From assembly GCA_945893045.1 (NCBI GenBank), contig CAMDEA010000078.1, forward strand, positions 1-37,313: a DNA stretch of 37,313 nucleotides. Reading direction: 5' to 3'. Positions within the stretch are counted from its first letter, which is position 1, and every line of letters begins with the position of its first letter. The notes beneath the pieces are model-generated. The model had not been told where the DNA came from. It searched no databases and worked only from the letters and a program-made list of their open reading frames with translations. A program made the position numbers and the translations under genes. Positions 8,241-15,796 of the stretch are shown here, one piece after another. Origin of the DNA: Planctomyces sp. SH-PL62. Its GTDB lineage: Bacteria; Planctomycetota; Planctomycetia; Planctomycetales; Planctomycetaceae.

Positions 8241-9705
8241 GAGCTTCCATTCGCGGAACGGGAACGTGGTCCAAAGGGAGTTCAATGGTCAGGGCGGCTC
8301 CTCCGCCGGGGCGATTCTCGGCCAGCAGCCGGCCGGAATGATTCGACACGATCCGGCGACTGACGGCGAGACCCAGGCCATTGCCGTGATCTTTCGAGGT
8401 GACGAACGGCTCGAACAAGCGTGGCATGACGCTGTCGGGAATCCCAGCGCCGGAATCCTCGAAGCGAACGTAAGCCAGCTCCTGTTCGTTCGCCTCGACG
8501 TGAATGTCGAACTCACCGCCGGTCGTCATGGACTCGATGCCGTTGAGCAGCAGGTTGATGCAGACCTGATGCAATTGCTCGGCGTCGGCGTTGACCCACA
8601 CCGGTTCGTCGTCGAGATGCGTTACGAGTAACACGTTGCTGTGCCGAGCGCGGCCCTCGGTCAGATTCACGGCACGTCGCACGATTTGCCGCAGGTCATG
8701 CCGCGATCTCTGCAATCGCGGCGGACGTGCAAAATCGAGCAAGCTTTGAATCGTGGATTCCATGCGACTGATTTCTTCCATGACCACATCGAACGTCTCC
8801 GGCCGCGCGGCATCCTTCCAGCGATGTTGAATGGTTTGAATCAGCAGTTTCACGGAGGTCATCGGGTTTCGCAGTTCGTGAGCGACCCCGGCCGCCAGTT
8901 CGCCGACGGCCGCCAACCGCTCCGCACGCATCGCCTCGCGGCGGGCTTGATTCAATTCCTGCATGACGCCGCGAATGCGATCCGCGACCAAATCCAATTG
9001 CTGCTGAATGGCGGGCAAGTCGGCCTGCGGAGTGATCTCCAGCCGGCCGACTTCTTGCTCCAAATCTCCCGCGACCGCTTTCAGCCGCACGCTGATTCGC
9101 GTCATGGATTGGTGCAATTGGCTGGCCAATCGCAATCCCATCAGCAACCCCAGCCCTGGCCCAATGAGCAACATCGCGGCCCGGCCCCACACGATCCACG
9201 CGGTCAATTGTTGGCGGCGACGTGACGCCTGCTGCATCAATTGCTCGTTGAGCCGAGTGAATTGCTGGCACGGTTCCGTGATTCGAGTAATCAGCGCCGC
9301 GAGTTCATTCAACGTCGCGTCGTCTGTCATCAGTTCCGTGTTCGCGCGCCGCCACAACGCGGCATACTCAGCAAACGATTCTCGAATGTGCTGCATCAAG
9401 GGGCGTTCTTCATCGACATTCACGGAGGTTTCCGCTTCTTGCAGCAACTGTTCGAATTGAAGTTCCAGTTGCGAGAGAGTCTGCTCCGCGATGCGAGTGC
9501 GATTGCGAGCCATGTGCCGCGCGACGGACTGCATCTGCCACACCGTTTCTTGCATCTCGTTGGCCGCGCGAATCGACGAGACGTTTTCCTCCAGCACGCG
9601 ATCCAATGTCTGATCTTGCCAAGACAGATAGTAGGTTGTCGCGCCGCCCACGATCAGCCAACACAAGCTGACCACGACCGCTGGTGCGATGATGCTTTTC
9701 CACAT
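8215..9705 (-). CDS. Membrane-bound sensor histidine kinase, partner of the sigma-54 activator
   Basis: A 496-residue NtrB-type kinase with two membrane helices (about residues 5-26 and 168-192) framing a mostly helical, Gln/Glu-rich periplasmic sensor region of about 140 residues. A HAMP-like linker follows, then HisKA with phospho-acceptor H276 (AAGVAHELRNPMTSV). The HATPase domain has the N box (CINLLLNGIESM), G1 box (EDSGAGIPD) and G2 box (HGNGLGLAVS). Start ATG 9705 follows GGGGAA; an upstream in-frame extension of 58 residues is low-complexity and antisense-like, so it was rejected. The gene begins 31 nt after the cation exchanger and overlaps the response regulator. The sensed signal is unknown. 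Confidence 0.93.
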   Translation of the reverse strand: MWKSIIAPAVVVSLCWLIVGGATTYYLSWQDQTLDRVLEENVSSIRAANEMQETVWQMQSVARHMARNRTRIAEQTLSQLELQFEQLLQEAETSVNVDEERPLMQHIRESFAEYAALWRRANTELMTDDATLNELAALITRITEPCQQFTRLNEQLMQQASRRRQQLTAWIVWGRAAMLLIGPGLGLLMGLRLASQLHQSMTRISVRLKAVAGDLEQEVGRLEITPQADLPAIQQQLDLVADRIRGVMQELNQARREAMRAERLAAVGELAAGVAHELRNPMTSVKLLIQTIQHRWKDAARPETFDVVMEEISRMESTIQSLLDFARPPRLQRSRHDLRQIVRRAVNLTEGRARHSNVLLVTHLDDEPVWVNADAEQLHQVCINLLLNGIESMTTGGEFDIHVEANEQELAYVRFEDSGAGIPDSVMPRLFEPFVTSKDHGNGLGLAVSRRIVSNHSGRLLAENRPGGGAALTIELPLDHVPVPRMEAHAHAVAGG

Positions 9706-9736
9706 GGTCGTTCCCCGTGACAGTGTCGGCGCGAAA

Positions 9737-10744
9737 TCACTGTGTGTAATACACCAATGCCAAGCCACCCACGACGATCGCGATGACCAACCACGCATCC
9801 GGGTCGATGAATTTGCATCGCCCTTCGACGTTGTAGAGCTGTCCCATGATCGCGGTCTGTGTGGCGAGGATCGCGGCAAGACAGGTGATGCCGTGCCCGG
9901 CGGCGACGGAAGCCATTAAAGCTCCCGGATGCACGACGTCGAGCGGAACCAGCAACAGCATGTTGAACGAGTTGCTGCCGAACACGTTGCCGATCGCTAA
10001 ATCAAACGCCTTCATGCGAATGGCCGTCAGCGAAGAAACGAGTTCTGGCAACGACGTACAAAGCGCGACAAGCGTCGTACCGACGAAGGTTCGCCCCAAG
10101 CCGGTCGCCTTGGCGAAACCTTCGGCCGCGTGAGCCATGAATGGGCCAACCACCAAAATCACGGCCGCCGCCGCGACAAAGCCGAGGATCACCTTCGACA
10201 GCGACTTGGGCGGCTCGTGAGCTTCATTGGCTTCGACCGACGCTTCAACGGCCGCGACTCGTTGATCGTGATACACAATCCGCACGCCGCCAATGTACGC
10301 CGCTGCAACCAACAGCAGTCCGGGGCTGATCCCAAGCAGCGTCACGTTGCCGATCATCGGTCCTGTCAACAGAGCCAATCCCACCAGCGCGGTCAGAGCG
10401 GAGCTCATGCTGCCCGATAGCGCGTGCCCGGCTGCTCGGCGAGACAGCATGTGCCCGTTGGAATGATGCGTCAGATCCAACACCGCCAGAATGAGTAAGT
10501 TCGCCAAGCTGCTGCCGAGCAAATCGCCGATTGCCAAATCGGGCGCTCCCAGCCGAATGGCCGAGATATCCACAGTCAGTTCCGGCAACGAGGTTGCTCC
10601 CGCCAGCAGCACGCTGCCAACCAGTAATCGGCCGAGCTTCGTCACTTCGGCAATCGTGTCGGCACATTTCGTGAGAACCGTTCCAGCAACGACAATAAAC
10701 GCCGCACACACGGCGAACTCCAGCAAACTTTTCATCACGTCCAT
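9737..10744 (-). CDS. CaCA-superfamily sodium/calcium exchanger-like membrane protein
   Basis: A 335-residue polytopic inner-membrane protein with the two inverted alpha-repeats of cation/Ca2+ exchangers. Repeat 1 contains GATSLPELTVDISAI and GDLLGSSLANLLIL; repeat 2 contains CTSLPELVSSLTAIR and GNVFGSNSFNMLLL. The acidic Glu of each SLPEL motif, the expected ion ligand, is present. Repeat 1 has GSS where repeat 2 has the common GSN. About 10 membrane helices are predicted by eye, and length fits the YrbG-like bacterial family. ATG 10744 or ATG 10735 may be the true start, neither with a strong ribosome site; the longer upstream extension is not hydrophobic and looks spurious. It lies 83 nt after the universal stress protein and 31 nt before the kinase. 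Confidence 0.9.
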   Translation of the reverse strand: MDVMKSLLEFAVCAAFIVVAGTVLTKCADTIAEVTKLGRLLVGSVLLAGATSLPELTVDISAIRLGAPDLAIGDLLGSSLANLLILAVLDLTHHSNGHMLSRRAAGHALSGSMSSALTALVGLALLTGPMIGNVTLLGISPGLLLVAAAYIGGVRIVYHDQRVAAVEASVEANEAHEPPKSLSKVILGFVAAAAVILVVGPFMAHAAEGFAKATGLGRTFVGTTLVALCTSLPELVSSLTAIRMKAFDLAIGNVFGSNSFNMLLLVPLDVVHPGALMASVAAGHGITCLAAILATQTAIMGQLYNVEGRCKFIDPDAWLVIAIVVGGLALVYYTQ

Positions 10745-10774
10745 GCGGGCCGCCGTTCTTTTCAACGTATCCGA

Positions 10775-10813
10775 GTCACTCCTGTGACCCGGATTGTCCG
10801 GCCACGGAGTGAC
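10775..10813. repeat. Short inverted repeat between stress protein and exchanger
   Basis: Arms gtcactcc (10775-10782) and ggagtgac (10806-10813) flank a 23-nt loop; a second partial dyad (tgacccgg/ccgggct) overlaps it. It lies in the 83-nt gap between two co-oriented genes, so it could modulate read-through or mRNA processing rather than end transcription. Confidence 0.5.
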
Positions 10814-10827
10814 CGGGCTACTTTGCC

Positions 10828-11661
10828 TCAGTGATCGAACAACACAGGCACAGACACTTTCCCAAGCAGCGTTTTCGTGACCGAACCGAACAACATCTCG
10901 CGAAGCCAGCCTTTGCCGTGAGTTCCCATCACGACCAAACACGGCTTCAACGCAGCGATTCGCGCGAGCAAGCTGTCCGCGACGCTGGCGGTCAGTGGCA
11001 CGGTTTCGATGTGTGTCTGATAGCCGTGACAGGTCAAGAACTCGTTGGCGGCAGTCAGTGAGGCGACATGCTCGCCGGGGACTTCCTCAACGGCGATGAC
11101 TTTGACGATGTGATCCTTGAACAAACCGAGATTGACGAGCGAGGACAACGCGCGAGCCGCAGGAACACTGCCGTCATAGGCCACGACCACGGTCTGGCCC
11201 GTGGTGACGCTCGCGGGAACGCACAGCACTGGCCGAGCGGCCTTCTTCAAAACGGCTTCGAGAGTGTCCGAAACCGGCAACGTCACGTCGTCGTTGCCAC
11301 GATGCTTTAGTCCCACGACCAGCAAATCGCCGCGCTTGCACTCTTGCGCGAGTAGGTCGTCGGCGTTCCCTTCCAGTTGAACAGTGACGACGCTGACTCC
11401 CGCCGCCTCAGCCGATTTCTGAAACGCCCCCAACAGTTCCGCGATGTTCTGCCGAGCGGACGCCAGCACGGCTTCATCCCGCTCGTGCTTGAACGACGCT
11501 CCGCCCAGCGGGACCGGTTCAGCGGGAGCCAACACAGTCGGATCGACCACGCCCACCCCCAACATGCTGACCGCGTGAGTCTTCGCCCACGCTATCGCCA
11601 ATTCCCCCGCCTCGCGGCTGAGTTCCGAACTGTTTAATCCCACCACCATCCGCCTGAGCAT
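10828..11661 (-). CDS. Universal stress protein with two UspA domains
   Basis: The 277-residue protein is a tandem Usp. Domain 1 is residues 1-150, with MVVGLNSSELSREA at the first strand and VVGLKHRGNDDVTLPVSDTL near its end. Domain 2 is residues 157-277, beginning VVVAYDGSVPAARAL. Domain 2 keeps the complete ATP-binding motif G-x2-G-x9-G-S (GTHGKGWLREMLFGS), while domain 1 has only a weak version, so nucleotide binding is expected mainly in the second half. It is a cytoplasmic stress-response protein. It follows a diverged Usp-like gene after 166 bp and precedes the cation exchanger. Confidence 0.93.
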   Translation of the reverse strand: MLRRMVVGLNSSELSREAGELAIAWAKTHAVSMLGVGVVDPTVLAPAEPVPLGGASFKHERDEAVLASARQNIAELLGAFQKSAEAAGVSVVTVQLEGNADDLLAQECKRGDLLVVGLKHRGNDDVTLPVSDTLEAVLKKAARPVLCVPASVTTGQTVVVAYDGSVPAARALSSLVNLGLFKDHIVKVIAVEEVPGEHVASLTAANEFLTCHGYQTHIETVPLTASVADSLLARIAALKPCLVVMGTHGKGWLREMLFGSVTKTLLGKVSVPVLFDH

Positions 11662-11827
11662 GTTGCCCTCTTCGTGAATTTCCGAGAATCAATTGAGTCC
11701 TACGGCGCTGGCGGCATTGTGACTTGCCGGACTCAAGCTGTCAGGCGTGGCGTTGAGGCTTCGGGGCCAAAAAAAGTCGTCGCGTGATGCACCAAAATCA
11801 TCACCACGAGCTGTCGATCAAGGCGCT

Positions 11828-12736
11828 TCACGCTGCAAACACCTCATTCGTCGCTAACGGAGCATCGAACGAATCGAAGTCCGAGAACAGCAATTGGCAC
11901 GCGGCGTGATCGAGCGTCGTGGGCAGAAGTCCGACGGCAGCAAGCGGCGATTCGATCAAGTCGGTGGGCGAGATGAACACCCCACCGGCTTGATCCGGCC
12001 AGTGAAGAGTTCGGCGTCCGACGAGCAATAGGTCGTGCGCATCGAGGTGAAACGCCGCCAACGACTCACGAACCGCCTGACGGTGCATAGCCGGAGACAG
12101 GAGTTGCCACACGCTCCGCATCCAGGGCCAAATTGTAGGGGTCGGTTGAGGCAGTTCGAGGGACTGCAATGGGAGACACAATTCTTCGGACCAATGCTCG
12201 CCCCAACGCATCAGTTGGTTGTGTTCTTGCGGCGTGGAACCGGCGACCACGATGCGCCGCCAATCGTTGATGTCGCCATTGCCGTTGGTGACGAGCAATG
12301 GGCGGTCCACTTGCTGGCAGAGATTGCGCATCCAATACGCTTCGCCGTTCTCATCCCGAAGCGATGCGCCCGACACCACCAGCAGCCCGAATAGTCGCGA
12401 CACGGTGGCCGCCGCCGTCACCAACATCAGGCGCGTCTGTTGAGTTTCACAACGGACTCCGCGCCACAACGATTCGCGATGGCACGCTTGAAACAGTGAT
12501 TCGACTTCCTCGACGGAAGGAATCGCGACATCCATCGGCCAAGGCGAGGTCCACACGGTTCCTAAACCACCATCCGGCAGAGTGGCGTCAAACCCAGCGG
12601 GGATGACCGCCTGCTGGGGCCGAGCGACCAAGGCCGCGACATCGCTCGCGTTCAACCGCTCGGCCAATCGCAACGCAGTTTGATAATCACGCAGTCCATC
12701 GCGGGGTCGATCCGTCAGCATCAACAGGCGAGCCAT
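11828..12736 (-). CDS. Diverged tandem Usp-like protein of unknown function
   Basis: This 302-residue protein has no motif I can assign firmly. It begins MARLLMLTDRPRDGL, a beta-strand followed by a charged loop and a helix (TALRLAERLNASD), as in Usp/adenine-nucleotide alpha-hydrolase folds. A second similar start occurs near residue 165 (WRRIVVAGSTPQEHNQLMRW). Strand-ending LLVVSGASL and LLLVGRRTL segments occur at comparable places in each half. I infer a degenerate two-domain Usp relative; the glycine-rich ATP motif is missing. ATG 12736 has a strong GGGAGG ribosome site 6 nt upstream. A sigma-54-type promoter match lies about 70 nt upstream on the same strand, and the gene heads the run leading to the universal stress protein, exchanger and two-component genes. 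Confidence 0.65.
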   Translation of the reverse strand: MARLLMLTDRPRDGLRDYQTALRLAERLNASDVAALVARPQQAVIPAGFDATLPDGGLGTVWTSPWPMDVAIPSVEEVESLFQACHRESLWRGVRCETQQTRLMLVTAAATVSRLFGLLVVSGASLRDENGEAYWMRNLCQQVDRPLLVTNGNGDINDWRRIVVAGSTPQEHNQLMRWGEHWSEELCLPLQSLELPQPTPTIWPWMRSVWQLLSPAMHRQAVRESLAAFHLDAHDLLLVGRRTLHWPDQAGGVFISPTDLIESPLAAVGLLPTTLDHAACQLLFSDFDSFDAPLATNEVFAA

Positions 12737-12802
12737 GACAACCTCCCGGCGAATTCGCCATGACGATTTGTTGGTCAGGCATTCCAAACTGACAGGCGAT
12801 GT

Positions 12803-12818
12803 GGCAACGCTCGTGCCG
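12803..12818 (-). promoter_or_regulatory. Sigma-54 (-24/-12) promoter match driving the leftward stress/two-component run
   Basis: Read on the minus strand the sequence is CGGCACGAGCGTTGCC. The -24 element GGCACG and the -12 element TTGC have the invariant GG and GC separated by exactly 10 nt, as in the consensus TGGCAC-N5-TTGC. Initiation would fall about 12 nt further on, giving a leader of roughly 55 nt before the Usp-like ATG at 12736. This is inference from motif match only. Confidence 0.55.
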
Positions 12819-12893
12819 CGAGCTGCGGGTCGGTCGATTCGGGAGAATTACCCCTTTTGAAGTGCGCGCACCGCCGTTTGAAAGCCTTGCTGT

Positions 12894-12908
12894 GGAAAAG
12901 AATTTTCC
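12894..12908. promoter_or_regulatory. Dyad ggaaaa-gaa-ttttcc, possible activator site
   Basis: A 6+6 bp inverted repeat with a 3-nt centre lies about 85 bp upstream of the minus-strand sigma-54 match and about 160 bp upstream of the plus-strand one. That is the distance range of enhancer-like sites for NtrC-type activators. A similar dyad (ggaaaa-ggc-ttttcc) occurs at 21933-21947. No binding specificity can be read from the sequence. Confidence 0.3.
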
Positions 12909-13064
12909 CTGGCGACAAGCCTCTTTCGCCGTTCCAAGGTTCGCGTCCAGAAGTTCGCAGCGGTTCAATCGTGAATCCCTGATGCTCCAAGACAACGACA
13001 CTTGCTGAGTAGTCGGCGGGTTACGAACCGTTTCAACTCGACGGGGCCGAGCAATGAACCACCG

Positions 13065-13080
13065 TTGGCACGGTGGTTGC
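13065..13080 (+). promoter_or_regulatory. Sigma-54 (-24/-12) promoter match upstream of csrA
   Basis: TTGGCACGGTGGTTGC matches the sigma-54 consensus at essentially every conserved base, with GG and GC 10 nt apart. It would start transcription about 130 nt before the csrA ATG. It overlaps an 8-bp inverted repeat, so part of the match might come from a palindrome with a different role, for example a repressor site. Confidence 0.65.
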
Positions 13081-13220
13081 CTTGGGACGTTCACCACCAC
13101 CCCACTCGGTGGTCGCTTCTCGACGACGAGGCGTGGTCGCTCTTTTCGGGAAGCTGAGCGGCTACCCTCGTTTCGAGAAGTTGTCGCGACCCACGCATCG
13201 TCCCACGGAAGGAGTCGGCC

Positions 13221-13439
13221 ATGTTGGTTCTGTCACGCAAAATCGGCGACGAAATCGTGATTGATCGGGACATCCGCATTGCCGTTTTGGCCACCAGCGG
13301 CCGAGCGGTTCGCTTGGGCGTCATCGCGCCTCCGGCGGTGCGCGTGCTGCGTCGCGAAGTCCACGACCGCATCGCGGCCGAAGAAGTGGAATCGGGCGAA
13401 TCCACCATCATGACCGGCGTGATCCGCGTCGCGCGGTGA
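13221..13439 (+). CDS. csrA: CsrA-type RNA-binding translational regulator
   Basis: The 72-residue protein is a clear CsrA/RsmA: MLVLSRKIGDEIVI at the first strands, IRIAVLATSGRAVRLGV in the core and the helix REVHDRIAAEE. The RNA-contact residues Leu4, Arg6 and Arg44 (in VRVLRREV) are present. CsrA dimers bind GGA motifs in leader RNAs and change translation or stability. A good AAGGAG site lies 6 nt upstream. The last 20 residues extend past the conserved core. The leader has a sigma-54-type promoter match, and the gene is divergent from a stress/two-component run, so it may be induced by the same activator. An inverted repeat separates it from the next gene. Confidence 0.95.
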   Translation: MLVLSRKIGDEIVIDRDIRIAVLATSGRAVRLGVIAPPAVRVLRREVHDRIAAEEVESGESTIMTGVIRVAR

Positions 13440-13442
13440 GTC

Positions 13443-13513
13443 CGTAGGACAGGCCTCTTGCCTGTCGGAGTTCAGAATTCTCGACGCACGACAGGCGAGA
13501 AGCCTGTCCTACG
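13443..13513. repeat. 25-bp inverted repeat between csrA and the receiver gene
   Basis: Arms 13443-13467 (cgtaggacaggcctcttgcc...) and 13489-13513 pair with two G-T type mismatches and a 21-nt loop. The repeat starts 3 nt after the csrA stop, so it could form a strong 3' hairpin in csrA mRNA. Confidence 0.8.
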
Positions 13514-13541
13514 AAAGCAAAACGCGGAGTAAAGGCAGACG

Positions 13542-13940
13542 ATGACCGCATCACGAATCTTGTTGGCTGGCTTGAGCACGTCGCGCTGGCGGTCGTATCA
13601 CCAGCACTTGCGGGCGGCCGGTTTCGACTGCCGGTTGGTCTTCAGCGGCGTCGAATGCGTCGCGGCATTGCGAGGCTTTCAGCCGGACGTGCTGGTGTTG
13701 GACCCGAACATCGCGTGGGGCGGCGGCGACGGAGTGCTCGCCGTGCGCGACAAGCAGCCAGAACTCCGTAATAACCTCGTGATGATTCTGACCGCTGGCT
13801 GCGAACCGAGTTTGCTGTATCGGATGTCCGAATACTCGATCGACGATCTGGTCTGGCAACCCGTCTCTGCGACCCACTTGCAACAACGATTGGAATGCCT
13901 GTTGTCCTTCCAACGAGTCGAGGCCACCGTCGCTTGTTGA
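13542..13940 (+). CDS. Stand-alone degenerate receiver-domain protein
   Basis: The 132 residues have the strand/helix pattern and spacing of a response-regulator receiver: RILLAGLS, PDVLVLDPNI with D54 at the phospho-acceptor place, VMILTAG with T84, then DLVWQPVS. The acidic pair that binds Mg2+ is missing (Gly10-Leu11), and the invariant Lys is Gln106. It is therefore probably not phosphorylated in the normal way and may act as a phosphorylation-independent binding module. There is no output domain. It lies 102 nt after csrA, separated by an inverted repeat, and before the glycosyltransferase-phosphatase gene. An AAAGG site precedes the ATG. Confidence 0.75.
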   Translation: MTASRILLAGLSTSRWRSYHQHLRAAGFDCRLVFSGVECVAALRGFQPDVLVLDPNIAWGGGDGVLAVRDKQPELRNNLVMILTAGCEPSLLYRMSEYSIDDLVWQPVSATHLQQRLECLLSFQRVEATVAC

Positions 13941-14087
13941 CGAACCTCAACCCAGCCACCGGCGGAGCGTTCCGTTCGCGTTGTGTGTCTTCCCCATCGG
14001 CCCGCGGTGAGCCACACAACACGACAGCACTTCAAACGCATCGAGAACGGATCGTCTCCGCCGGATTTTGAGTTCACCGACAGTTAA

Positions 14088-14152
14088 CCGTAGCCGAAAT
14101 CGTGAGATGTCGGTGCGAAGGAACAACCGAAATCTCACGATTTCGGCTACGG
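14088..14152. repeat. 21-bp perfect inverted repeat upstream of the glycosyltransferase fusion
   Basis: Arms 14088-14108 (ccgtagccgaaatcgtgaga...) and 14132-14152 are exact reverse complements with a 23-nt spacer. The right arm ends 28 nt before the ATG of the next gene, so a transcript entering from upstream would place this hairpin in the leader. Confidence 0.8.
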
Positions 14153-14180
14153 GGAGTGAACACCCCAAATGGAGGCTCGC

Positions 14181-15608
14181 ATGATTTCGGTCATCATCCC
14201 TGTGCTCAACGAATCCGAGACGATTGGTTCCGTGGTCGCGTTCGCGCGGCGTTGCCCGCTGGTGACGGAAGTGATCGTCGTCGATGACGGCTCGTTGGAC
14301 GATACGCCGTGTTTAGCGGTCGAGGCCGGCGCACGAGTCATTACCAGCACACTGCTTGGCAAGGGAGCTTCGATGGAGGACGGTCTGTGGGCGGCGCAAA
14401 ATGAAATCGTCGCGTATCTCGACGGCGATTTGTCGGGACTGCGAGATGATTTGCTCGAACAACTCACTTTGCCGATTCGCGAAGAGCGCGCCGATTTCGT
14501 GAAAGCCGGTTTCTCACGCCGAGCCGGTCGAGTCACCACACTCACGGCTCGACCGTTGCTGAAAACCTTCTTCCCGGAACTGAATGCTTTCGAGCAACCG
14601 CTCGGCGGCATCATCGCCGCTCGCCGTTCGCTGCTGCGTAATCTGCGGTTTGAAACGGACTTCGGCGTCGATCTCGGCTTGTTCCTCGACGCTTCGGCGG
14701 CCGGAGCACAACTGGCTCAAGTCGATATCGGCCACATCGAACACGACAGTCATCCGCTGGAAGTGCTCGGCGACATGGCTCAACAAGTGGTCCGCACGCT
14801 GCTCGATCGCGCCGCTCGCTACAGCCGCCTCACGAACTCGCACGTCCGCGAAGTCACGGAAGTTGAACGCCTCGCTCAGGCCGAACTCTCCCTCGTCCTC
14901 AATCGCATCGGGCAAGGTCAGCGGCTCGCCCTGTTCGACATGGACGGCACGCTGCTGCGCGGCCGGTTCATCGTCAGTCTGGCTCAGCGGACCAACAAGA
15001 TGGCGGAACTGGAGCGGTATCTCGACAACTTCGACTTGTCATCCGAAGAACGCACACGCGGCATTGCCGCGCTGTTCGCCGGTGTCCCGCAATCGGTGTT
15101 TGAAGAAACCGCGCGAGCCATGCCGCTGATGCCCGGTGCCGCCGAAACCGTCATCGCACTTCGCAAGGCTGGATACCGCGTCGGCATCGTCACCGACAGT
15201 TTCCGCATCGCGGCCGAGATCGTGCGCCGCCGAGTCTTCGCCGACTTCAGCATCGCTCACCTGATGCGATTTCAACGCGGCGAGGCCACCGGGCAGATCA
15301 CACTCTCACCCGCGATGACACACCCGCAGGGCTGCCCGCAACACTCGCTGTGCAAGCTCAACGTGATGCTCCACGTCCTCGATCAAATGGGCCTGCATCC
15401 CGCCGACGTGCTGGCCGTGGGTGATGGCGAGAATGACATCTGCCTGCTCAACGCCGCCGCCGTCTCGGTCGCCGTCCATCCGCAATCGTTCCAAGTTCGC
15501 GACGCCGCCACGCACGTCATCGAACAGTCGCTCACCGAACTGCTCACCCTTCCCGGAATCTTCAATCACGACACAACCACTGAATCTCCGACAGCCCAAG
15601 TGGCTTGA
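14181..15608 (+). CDS. Fusion of GpgS-like glycosyltransferase and HAD-IB phosphatase
   Basis: This 475-residue protein joins two enzymes. Residues 1-215 are a GT-A glycosyltransferase opening ISVIIPVLNESETIG, with metal-binding D81-G-D83 (AYLDGDLSG). Its later part (GRVTTLTARPLL, QPLGGIIAARRSLL, GVDLGLFLD, QQVVRTLL) resembles glucosyl-3-phosphoglycerate synthase (GT81). Residues 248-450 are a SerB-type HAD phosphatase with DMDGT (D253, D255), GIVTDS, K392 and GDGEND (414-419). The simplest reading is synthesis of a phosphorylated sugar-glycerate followed by its dephosphorylation in one polypeptide, giving a compatible solute. Donor and acceptor are inferred only. ATG 14181 is chosen because GGAGG (14171-14175) lies 5 nt before it; an ATG 12 nt earlier lacks such a site. 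Confidence 0.85.
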   Translation: MISVIIPVLNESETIGSVVAFARRCPLVTEVIVVDDGSLDDTPCLAVEAGARVITSTLLGKGASMEDGLWAAQNEIVAYLDGDLSGLRDDLLEQLTLPIREERADFVKAGFSRRAGRVTTLTARPLLKTFFPELNAFEQPLGGIIAARRSLLRNLRFETDFGVDLGLFLDASAAGAQLAQVDIGHIEHDSHPLEVLGDMAQQVVRTLLDRAARYSRLTNSHVREVTEVERLAQAELSLVLNRIGQGQRLALFDMDGTLLRGRFIVSLAQRTNKMAELERYLDNFDLSSEERTRGIAALFAGVPQSVFEETARAMPLMPGAAETVIALRKAGYRVGIVTDSFRIAAEIVRRRVFADFSIAHLMRFQRGEATGQITLSPAMTHPQGCPQHSLCKLNVMLHVLDQMGLHPADVLAVGDGENDICLLNAAAVSVAVHPQSFQVRDAATHVIEQSLTELLTLPGIFNHDTTTESPTAQVA

Positions 15609-15677
15609 CGAGGATGCACTGGAACCTCGCTTTGACCTCCCGACGCTCCACCGCAAATCGAGGTTCCGCCAGGGGAC

Positions 15678-15709
15678 GCTCGGCCTCGCGAATCGCCGCG
15701 AGGCCGAGC
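15678..15709. terminator. 13-bp hairpin after the glycosyltransferase fusion
   Basis: Arms gctcggcctcgcg (15678-15690) and cgcgaggccgagc (15697-15709) are exact reverse complements with a 6-nt loop. A second dyad, ggaacctcg/cgaggttcc (15621-15629 and 15659-15667), lies just before it. No T-run follows, so intrinsic termination would be inefficient. Confidence 0.5.
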
Positions 15710-15796
15710 TGTTCCATACGCCAGATTCCTGAAACGCGACAACATTCCGATTCCCAAATTCCGATCCAACAAGCTCAAGGATGAGAGTGCCCAACG

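Larger units (their letters stand above)
12737..13220. other. 484-bp divergent control region between stress operon and csrA
   Basis: No gene is supported here. The region carries two outward-facing sigma-54 promoter matches (12803-12818 on minus, 13065-13080 on plus) with a dyad between them (12894-12908). The plus-strand promoter is itself embedded in an 8-bp inverted repeat, aaccaccg (13057-13064) and cggtggtt (13071-13078). The unusual length for this compact region fits a control region bound by a remote-acting activator. Confidence 0.6.
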
